From CAUZSN01 sp963582345 (GTDB taxonomy: Bacteria; Planctomycetota; Planctomycetia; Planctomycetales; Planctomycetaceae), in assembly GCA_963582345.1 (NCBI GenBank), contig CAUZSN010000068.1, forward strand, positions 1-15,750: a DNA stretch of 15,750 bases, read 5' to 3'. Below the pieces are notes generated by a model. The model ran no database searches. It was not told the DNA's origin and saw only the letters and a list, made by a program, of their open reading frames with translations. Of this stretch, positions 8,288 to 14,236 are shown piece by piece. Each line of letters opens with the position of its first letter. The stretch's first letter is position 1. Made by a program: the position numbers and the translations under genes.

Positions 8288-8778
8288 TGAGTGAAGAACA
8301 ATATCGCGTCCGAGTGACGAAGGATCAATTGGTCTTTAGTGCCGCACATTTTATTACGCTCAACCAAAACGTCTGCGAACATTTGCATGGACACAACTGG
8401 CGTACGACCGTTGAATTGACTGGTCGTTTGGACGAAAACTACTACGTATTCGACTTCATCGCCCTGCGCAATTCACTACAGGACATCGTGAACAAATTGG
8501 ATCACAGAATGCTTTTGCCGACCAAGCACTCAGCGATTCAAGTCAACCCGAATGACCAGGAAATCGAAGTGACCTTTCAGGAACGTCGCTGGGTCTTTCC
8601 ATGCGAAGATTGCGTACTGCTGCCCATTGAAAACACGACCGCCGAACGGATTGCCCACTGGATTGCCAGTCGTATGCGTGACGTCATCTACGTGCAAGAA
8701 CAAAGTCACATCGAAACAATTCGTGTCGAACTAGAAGAGAATTTTGGCCAATGGGCGATCTGTGAATTCCCAGTCTGA
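8287..8778 (+). CDS. 6-pyruvoyl-tetrahydropterin synthase / QueD family protein
   Basis: COG0720 enzymes act on 7,8-dihydroneopterin triphosphate or related pterins to make 6-pyruvoyl-tetrahydropterin, 6-carboxy-tetrahydropterin (queuosine) or 6-hydroxymethyl-dihydropterin (folate). The zinc ligands are visible as His21 (FSAAHF), His34 and His36 (HGHNW). The active-site stretch reads C30-E31-H-L-HGH, so both the QueD-type cysteine and the PTPS-III-type glutamate are present. The C-terminal IETIRVELEENFGQWA holds the conserved acidic region. At 163 residues it is longer than QueD (about 120), with extra sequence near 100-125 (EVTFQERRWVFPCEDC). The ATG at 8287 overlaps the TGA of the CitG-like gene by one base, which suggests translational coupling. 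The frame is open 30 codons further upstream, but the family motif and overlap favour this start. Confidence 0.88.
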   Translation: MSEEQYRVRVTKDQLVFSAAHFITLNQNVCEHLHGHNWRTTVELTGRLDENYYVFDFIALRNSLQDIVNKLDHRMLLPTKHSAIQVNPNDQEIEVTFQERRWVFPCEDCVLLPIENTTAERIAHWIASRMRDVIYVQEQSHIETIRVELEENFGQWAICEFPV

Positions 8779-8841
8779 CAAGTTGAGTTTTCCATACGAC
8801 GATGACTCGTTTCAAGCAGCGGACTGCAAATGCGACACCAT

Positions 8842-10725
8842 CTACGCTTTTCGAATAAAGTGGGCTGCAAAACTGCGGATCCGTTGGCCGTTCAATACGT
8901 GGACCAGCCGCAGTTGCTGAATCATGTCCTGGCTAAACTTGTTCAGCGGCACGTGGACTAATTTCTTGCCGTACTGTTTCGCCAATCGCCGCCACCCAGG
9001 TCCGGGTGGCGCGTGGCTGAGGACAGCGATGTGAGACTCTTCGCTATATAAGCATGCCCCGGCCAGCAGGCGTTCTTCCAAAGTGTCAGCGAAGTCCAGA
9101 CGCGGGTCCTGCCACATGTCGGGGACCGAGCGAGGCGGGAATAGAAACAACCCTCCACCATATGTTGCCAGCCCAATGCCCGGCCCTATCATCTGTTTCC
9201 GAAAATCTGTCGCAAATAGGACCAAAGTGGATTCATCGTGGTTCTCAGCCATCCAGGTGATCCGCCACGGGTAATCGCGCGGGTCGGCAGGTGAATCGAA
9301 AAACATCAGAACACAGTCCAGCAAACCGCGGGCCGGTGGGAAAACTTTGACGTACAAATCACCGCTGTGCCAGTTTCGAAGAGTTTCGCGGATGTCCAGA
9401 CCATCCTTCAGGCTAGTGGTGAATCTTTCGGTGCGAGCCAAGTCAGCCCCCATGGTGGCCAATGCCGCATCCTTTACGTGCGTGCGAAACTTCTCGATCG
9501 AAACATCTTCAGGTGGCCAACTGCACTGATGGAATGGGTCCCAACGCATCTGCCATTGCCGCTGTTGTCGTTTTGGTGGCAAAGGTTTCAGTTTGCAGAT
9601 TCGCCACGAGATCGGGTGACCGGGCAGGCGAGTCTTCATCTCGACGATGTCTCCGTCCGGAAGTCGACCTTCGTCGATTCCCATCTCAAACCAGGCGTAC
9701 GGCAGCGCCTGCTCATATGGATACGTGCGAGCCATCTCAGCTAACTGAGTGGCAAATCGGTCTCCGATAACCTGCTGAGCCGCCGTAATTAACGTGTACA
9801 AATCGGGCGTCATACGGCATTCGATCAATGACAGGTTCCTGACGTAGCGAAGGTAGAGCGACAGCATTTTAGGAGTAATCTTTCGCATCCGCATCTTCAA
9901 CTTGTTTTCGTAACGATCGCGGGTTGCCAACAGCATCGCTTTAATGCCATCGATTGCCAAATTCTCGTCATCGTCCAATTCCGCGCGAGCTCGCTCGTAT
10001 AAACCTGTAACGTAAGGCAACTCGCCCAATAGAAAGACAAGCGTCTTCCGCTCAGCTGTAAAGACTACCGTTTCTTCTACGGTGTCGTCTTCTGTCCTTG
10101 GTTCAACCCGATCGAAGTACGCATCCTTGATCCACGGCCAGTCCATGATCGAACAAATGAAAAGGATCGACTTGAATCGCGACTCCAATTCACGCAGACG
10201 ATGAGCCATCATCACGACTCGATCGGTCGACTGCCCTGACGGCAGTCGCGAAATCGCTGGTAGAATTCCTGCAGAAAACTTTTCGACAGAAACCTTTTTC
10301 AGAGCGTACGGATCGGGCAATGCGGCCACGATGCTGTGAAACCGTTCAGTTTCTAGATCGATAAACTCCCGTGGTATATGTTCTCCGATAGCAATCCGTA
10401 ATGCCGCAATGATTGGCTGACAAGGATCGATGGGAACATAACTGAAGACTCGCTCATTGTCACAATCGCCCTCATCAACGTCTTGATTCGACCACACGTC
10501 AACGGAAAAGCGTCTTGGTTCTTCCTGAACAACTAGCGTGACATTGGGCAAATGTGTGATTGCTTGTTCAACGTTTCCCTGAAATGAGCGAGGCAACGGA
10601 ACGGCCAGGCAATCGACATCGCGCGACAGCATGATGCGGCGGACTTCGATGGCAAAGTCGCCACTCCCGTGAATGACGGGCAGAACGGTGATCCGTGGGC
10701 TGAGTTTCAGAAAGTCGGAGAGCAT
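8842..10725 (-). CDS. large uncharacterised protein, DUF5682/TraB/ChaN-like N-terminal region, MoxR-linked
   Basis: I do not recognise this 627-residue protein as a named enzyme. Residues 12-47 read ITVLPVIHGSGDFAIEV..., ending DCLAVPLP. This matches the pattern of the first motif of TraB/ChaN/DUF5682 (EreA-like) proteins: a strand, His, Gly, then VRR, and a hydrophobic strand ending in Pro. Residues 169-196 (RVVMMAHRLREL, later LFICSIMDW) resemble the second motif of that fold, where a His usually ends the strand, but here the residue is Asp195. The middle (215-350) is helical with charged stretches. The C-terminus has HVPLNKF and HVLNGQRIRSFAAHFIRK. No signal peptide or membrane segment is evident. 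It follows the MoxR ATPase gene by 42 bases on the same strand and converges with the pterin synthase gene. The fold call is inference; the gene is certain. Confidence 0.72.
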   Translation of the reverse strand: MLSDFLKLSPRITVLPVIHGSGDFAIEVRRIMLSRDVDCLAVPLPRSFQGNVEQAITHLPNVTLVVQEEPRRFSVDVWSNQDVDEGDCDNERVFSYVPIDPCQPIIAALRIAIGEHIPREFIDLETERFHSIVAALPDPYALKKVSVEKFSAGILPAISRLPSGQSTDRVVMMAHRLRELESRFKSILFICSIMDWPWIKDAYFDRVEPRTEDDTVEETVVFTAERKTLVFLLGELPYVTGLYERARAELDDDENLAIDGIKAMLLATRDRYENKLKMRMRKITPKMLSLYLRYVRNLSLIECRMTPDLYTLITAAQQVIGDRFATQLAEMARTYPYEQALPYAWFEMGIDEGRLPDGDIVEMKTRLPGHPISWRICKLKPLPPKRQQRQWQMRWDPFHQCSWPPEDVSIEKFRTHVKDAALATMGADLARTERFTTSLKDGLDIRETLRNWHSGDLYVKVFPPARGLLDCVLMFFDSPADPRDYPWRITWMAENHDESTLVLFATDFRKQMIGPGIGLATYGGGLFLFPPRSVPDMWQDPRLDFADTLEERLLAGACLYSEESHIAVLSHAPPGPGWRRLAKQYGKKLVHVPLNKFSQDMIQQLRLVHVLNGQRIRSFAAHFIRKA

Positions 10726-10767
10726 CGGAATCTGCGATTCTAGAGTACAATTCAGCCGCCCTGAGAA

Positions 10768-11736
10768 TCAAAATTGAATTTTGTCGTCCTCGTCTTCGTC
10801 CTCGTCAATAAAATCGGGGTGTAGGGGATCGTCGGGCGAGAAAAAAAAGTCGCCCAAGCCCATCGGCACGGTATTACCACCAAGCGTTCGATTCCTTTTC
10901 TCTCCCAAAGTGGTTAGATCAAGTGCCTCTTCGCCAAGACAATTCCGAAGCGATTCCTGCCACGTCTGATCCTTACTCAACGGGTGCTCGCTATCCTGCG
11001 AGATTCTTTTCAAAGCGTAACGCAGCACGTTAATGCCGTCACGGGTCGAGAAATCGAGTTTCAGATCGTGGGATTTTTGCAAAAATTCAACTGTCAGATT
11101 CAGCATCTCTTCGGCGGCGAACGGCAGATGGTACTGCAGGATCGCCATTTCTTCAGCGCGACCGGGATGTTCCAACGTCAAGGTCGGTTGCAACCGACTA
11201 AGGATGTAATCCGGAATCTCGAACGTCGATTCATCGTCGTTCATTGTCACCGCGCAGCGAAATTCCTGGTGAGCGTGAATTGTGATGCCGGCCACGATGG
11301 ATGCGACGTAACGACGGTGATCCAATAGCGGCGCCAGGCTGGCCCACGACCTCTCGTTCATGCGGTTGCCTTCGTCCAGCAGGCAGACGCCGCCACGCAA
11401 CATCGCAGTGACCAACGGAGAGGCGTGGTACTTGATCGCACCGCTTTCTGCCAAGACCGGCGTGACCAACAAGTCTTCAGGGCGAGTGTCGGCCGTACAT
11501 TGATAGATGAACAGTTCTTGACTACGCATCCGTGCGCCTGCAATGGCGAGTGTCGTTTTCCCGATTCCCGGCGTTCCGATTAATCGAGGAGTCAGTGGAA
11601 AATCGCCCTTGTCAATAACCATCCAGCATGCCATCAATTGCTTCAGAATTTCGCCCTGCCCAATCCACTGATCTTCCGACGGATCGGCTTGACAAAGACG
11701 CAAAGTTACCCCGTCAATTAAGATCTGCTCTGGCAT
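10768..11736 (-). CDS. MoxR-type AAA+ ATPase
   Basis: A 322-residue AAA+ ATPase of the MoxR/AAA_5 group, which act as chaperone-like remodelling machines, usually beside vWA-domain partners. Motifs are intact: Walker A GTPGIGKT at 54-61 (Lys60), Walker B CLLDEGNRM with Asp121-Glu122, sensor 1 Asn166 (VTMNDD), and SRLQP with Arg181 in the position of a trans-acting arginine region. DRTPED-like TADTRPEDLL (81-90) and the 130-150 region after Walker B are MoxR-like. The C-terminus is very acidic (DFIDEDEDEDDKIQF), encoded by a GA-rich simple repeat near 10780-10810. The ATG at 11734-11736 lacks a good Shine-Dalgarno. It sits between a small unknown gene (47 bases upstream) and the 627-residue protein gene, so the three probably form an operon and work together. 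Confidence 0.88.
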   Translation of the reverse strand: MPEQILIDGVTLRLCQADPSEDQWIGQGEILKQLMACWMVIDKGDFPLTPRLIGTPGIGKTTLAIAGARMRSQELFIYQCTADTRPEDLLVTPVLAESGAIKYHASPLVTAMLRGGVCLLDEGNRMNERSWASLAPLLDHRRYVASIVAGITIHAHQEFRCAVTMNDDESTFEIPDYILSRLQPTLTLEHPGRAEEMAILQYHLPFAAEEMLNLTVEFLQKSHDLKLDFSTRDGINVLRYALKRISQDSEHPLSKDQTWQESLRNCLGEEALDLTTLGEKRNRTLGGNTVPMGLGDFFFSPDDPLHPDFIDEDEDEDDKIQF

Positions 11737-11783
11737 ATTGCACTGAATGAATGTGAGAAAACTGTCATAGTTTTAGACGACGT

Positions 11784-12029
11784 TCAGCCGCTGAATTTAT
11801 CTTCGTACAGTCTCTCGATGTCTGCTACAGTCACTGTAATCTCGCGAGTGAAACCTGTGTGGGACCGTTCGTAATGGATTTTCGCGGCATGTTCCGGATT
11901 CTTGTGGACGGCCGCAGCCAACCACGTTTTGTCGTCATCGGAAAGTTCACCGATTTCGGGATCCCAGAACGTCGTCGCCTCCATCACCAGCGATTCCAGT
12001 CGCTGATCGTATTTGTCGTAACTAGCCAT
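11784..12029 (-). CDS. small uncharacterised protein upstream of MoxR gene
   Basis: From the ATG at 12027-12029 it encodes 81 residues, soluble and charged (MASYDKYDQRLESLV, then an acidic EIGELSDDDKTWLAAAVHKN and FTREITVTVADIERLYEDK near the C-terminus). No family is recognised. A GTG at 12071 in the same frame would give 95 residues. I prefer the ATG because a weak GCGAG precedes it, whereas nothing precedes the GTG. A TATACT on the minus strand (12089-12094) could be the -10 of a promoter for this gene and the two after it, but no -35 is evident. Its 47-base spacing to the MoxR gene and the protein-like composition suggest a real gene of the same operon. It is not an ACT-domain protein, so it is not the acetolactate synthase small subunit. 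Confidence 0.65.
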   Translation of the reverse strand: MASYDKYDQRLESLVMEATTFWDPEIGELSDDDKTWLAAAVHKNPEHAAKIHYERSHTGFTREITVTVADIERLYEDKFSG

Positions 12030-12135
12030 TATTCTCGCTGAATCAACACGACTCGGATCAATAAATTTCACGCAAGCACTGCGGCTATAGTATATCTCGA
12101 TTGCAATGCGATGGTAGCGAGAAGCACCAGACGTA

Positions 12136-13914
12136 CTACTCAGTAATGATGTCGCGCGCAGTCATTCCGCTGGGAATCATGGGGAGTACGTGTTCCTGAT
12201 AAGGACAGATCACGTCCAGTAGATACGGACCGTCGTGCGATAGCATGTCAGCCAATGCGTCGGAGTACTCGTCCTTGTTGCGAACGTACTGCGCCTGGAC
12301 GCCGAATCCATGGGCAATTTTGACAAAGTCGGGATATGTCTGATCCAGACTGCCATCGCCGTTGCCGATCGCTTCGGGATGATCCACCGGACCCAAATAC
12401 GTGTGCGCCCGCTTGCCATCCAAGAAACGGTCTTCCCACTGTACGACCATACCGAGGTGTTGATTGTTCAAGAGAAGAATTTTCACCGGCAGCTTCTCGC
12501 AATGCAGTGTCGCAAGTTCCTGCAGGTTCATCAACAGCGACCCATCGCCGTCGATGTCGATGACCAAATTGTCAGGATGAGCGGCCTGAGCGCCCATGGC
12601 GGCGGGCAGACCGAAGCCCATCGTGCCCAAACCGGAACTGCTCATCCAACGGCGTGGACGGCTAAACTTGTAAAACTGAGCCGCCCACATCTGATGCTGA
12701 CCAACTCCGACCGTAACGTATACGTCCTGAGCTTTGGTCTGCTCCCACAATTCGTGTATAGCGTACTGTGGGTAAATCCAATCAGCATCGTTCTTGTAAG
12801 TCAGGGGATACTGCTGTTTCCAGTCGGCAAGCTGGCGGTTCCAATCCTCGAGTTGGGGGATATCTTCATCGCTAATCGCTTGGTTCAGCTTTAGCAGCAT
12901 GTCTTTCAGGTTGGCGACGATTGGAATATGAGCTTCCTTGTTCTTGTGAATTTCCGACGGATCGATGTCGACGTGCACAATCTTGCCATGCTTGGCGAAC
13001 TCCGTCAGCTTTCCGGTCACTCGATCGTCAAATCGAACTCCAAATGCCAATAACAAATCCGCTTCGTTGATGGCGAAATTTGAGTAGACCGTCCCGTGCA
13101 TGCCCAGCATGTGCAACGATTGAGGATCATCGCCGGGAAATGAACCGAGTCCCATCAGGGTCATCGACACAGGAATGCCCGTCCGCCGGACAAACTGCTT
13201 CAATTCGTCGGACGCATCAGAGTTAACACAACCGCCGCCGACATACAGAATTGGCCGGTGCGAACGGCGAATGGCGGCAATCACTTGCTTGATTTGCTCT
13301 GGCTGGGCTTGGCGATCTTCCGGGTGGTATCCCGGCAAGTTCATGGGCACATCATAATTCGGTTTTTCCTCCTGGGTCGTCACTTGAATGTCCTTTGGAA
13401 AGTCGATCAGCACCGGCCCCGGACGCCCGGTACGAGCGATATAAAACGCCTCTTTGACGATCCGCGGTACATCAGCCAATTCAGTGATCAGGTAGTGGTG
13501 CTTTGTGATTGCTCGGCAGACTTCGACCGTCGGTGTTTCCTGAAAAGCATCCGTTCCGATGACTTGCTTTGAGACCTGACCGGTGATAGCGACGATCGGC
13601 ACGCTATCCATTTTCGCATCGGCCAAAGCAGTGACAAGGTTTGTTGCGCCTGGACCGCTTGTTGCCATACACACACCGACCCGTCCAGTGCTGCGAGCAA
13701 ATCCTTGAGCGGCAAAACCTCCGCCTTGCTCATGTCGCGGCAGTATTGTCCGCAACACGTCTGATCGTTTGATTAATGACTGGTGCAGCGGCATGCTGGC
13801 ACCGCCGGGATACGCGAAAATATGATTGACTCCCTGGCGGATCACCGCATCAATCAGAATGTCGGCTCCGTTGATTGCCCGTTGTGTTGTTTTTTTTGTA
13901 CGCACCGTTACCAC
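12136..13914 (-). CDS. ilvB: acetolactate synthase large (catalytic) subunit
   Basis: This thiamine diphosphate and FAD enzyme condenses two pyruvates to 2-acetolactate, or pyruvate and 2-oxobutyrate to acetohydroxybutyrate, starting valine, leucine and isoleucine synthesis. The 592 residues cover the three normal domains. The N-terminal pyrimidine-binding domain has catalytic Glu62 (LPRHEQGGGFAAQGFAR) and SGPGATN at 86-92. The middle FAD domain has FGVRFDDRVTGK (291-302). The C-terminal diphosphate domain has GDGSLLMNLQEL from 456 and metal ligand Asn484 (LLLNNQHLGMVVQW). The IGTDAFQETPTVEV stretch is close to plant and cyanobacterial forms. The start is a GTG (13912-13914) with GGAAAG 5 bases upstream. 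No ilvN follows; the next gene is a small unknown. Residue 115, the herbicide-linked proline of plants, is serine. Confidence 0.95.
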   Translation of the reverse strand: MVTVRTKKTTQRAINGADILIDAVIRQGVNHIFAYPGGASMPLHQSLIKRSDVLRTILPRHEQGGGFAAQGFARSTGRVGVCMATSGPGATNLVTALADAKMDSVPIVAITGQVSKQVIGTDAFQETPTVEVCRAITKHHYLITELADVPRIVKEAFYIARTGRPGPVLIDFPKDIQVTTQEEKPNYDVPMNLPGYHPEDRQAQPEQIKQVIAAIRRSHRPILYVGGGCVNSDASDELKQFVRRTGIPVSMTLMGLGSFPGDDPQSLHMLGMHGTVYSNFAINEADLLLAFGVRFDDRVTGKLTEFAKHGKIVHVDIDPSEIHKNKEAHIPIVANLKDMLLKLNQAISDEDIPQLEDWNRQLADWKQQYPLTYKNDADWIYPQYAIHELWEQTKAQDVYVTVGVGQHQMWAAQFYKFSRPRRWMSSSGLGTMGFGLPAAMGAQAAHPDNLVIDIDGDGSLLMNLQELATLHCEKLPVKILLLNNQHLGMVVQWEDRFLDGKRAHTYLGPVDHPEAIGNGDGSLDQTYPDFVKIAHGFGVQAQYVRNKDEYSDALADMLSHDGPYLLDVICPYQEHVLPMIPSGMTARDIITE

Positions 13915-14012
13915 GTTGACTTTCCAAAAAATTCGTCTTCACCCAATTGTAAAGTCTAATCTTTATCTTTGCTGGTGACGAGACTTTCGCTGTCACGATT
14001 TCCGGATTCGTC

Positions 14013-14041
14013 AGAACCGATGTGTCAGAGACGTCGGTTCT
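14013..14041 (-). promoter_or_regulatory. hairpin in the ilvB leader
   Basis: AGAACCGA (14013-14020) pairs perfectly with TCGGTTCT (14034-14041). TGT/ACG extends the stem to 11 pairs with one G-U wobble, leaving a 7-base loop. It lies about 100 bases upstream of the ilvB start. No T-run follows in the ilvB direction, so a classic intrinsic attenuator is not shown; it may be a protein site, an RNA regulator or a terminator of the previous unit. Confidence 0.4.
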
Positions 14042-14109
14042 TCATGAACTATTCAACAACATCGACGCAGCCTGCGGACAGTAAGTTGGGAAACATTCAA
14101 GTTTTTCTG

Positions 14110-14150
14110 ATTCCCTAGATACCCGTCGCGTTGGCGGGAATCTAGGGAAT
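14110..14150 (-). terminator. long inverted repeat downstream of the BatA-like gene
   Basis: ATTCCCTAGATACCCG (14110-14125) pairs with CGGGAATCTAGGGAAT (14135-14150): 15 of 16 positions match, with an A-A mismatch and a 9-base loop. It starts 86 bases beyond the stop of the BatA-like gene. It is the strongest hairpin in the window and may end that transcript, although no T-tract follows on either strand. A further GGGAATC copy lies just outside at 14154-14160. Confidence 0.45.
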
Positions 14151-14236
14151 AAAGGGAATCCTGTGTCAGTCGAAATCTGGCCGTCATTGGTTGCACATCG
14201 AATCACTGATTCTCACAAACCCCAGCGGTAACACGT

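Larger units (their letters stand above)
13915..14236. promoter_or_regulatory. 322-base spacer upstream of ilvB with two inverted repeats
   Basis: This stretch separates the BatA-like gene from ilvB, both on the minus strand. It holds two clear hairpins (listed separately), a GTGAC...GTCAC pair at 13975-13979 and 13992-13996, and the GGAAAG ribosome binding site of ilvB at 13920-13926. No gene is supported except a possible 15-residue leader peptide (14049-14096, minus). The ilvB promoter must lie here, but I cannot place -35 and -10 boxes with confidence. Confidence 0.4.

Noticed and set aside
10780..10810. GA/TC-rich simple repeat
   Set aside because: It encodes the acidic C-terminal tail of the MoxR ATPase, so it is explained by coding.
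12310..12894. 194-codon open frame on the plus strand within ilvB
   Set aside because: It is antisense to conserved acetolactate synthase sequence and has no domain character.
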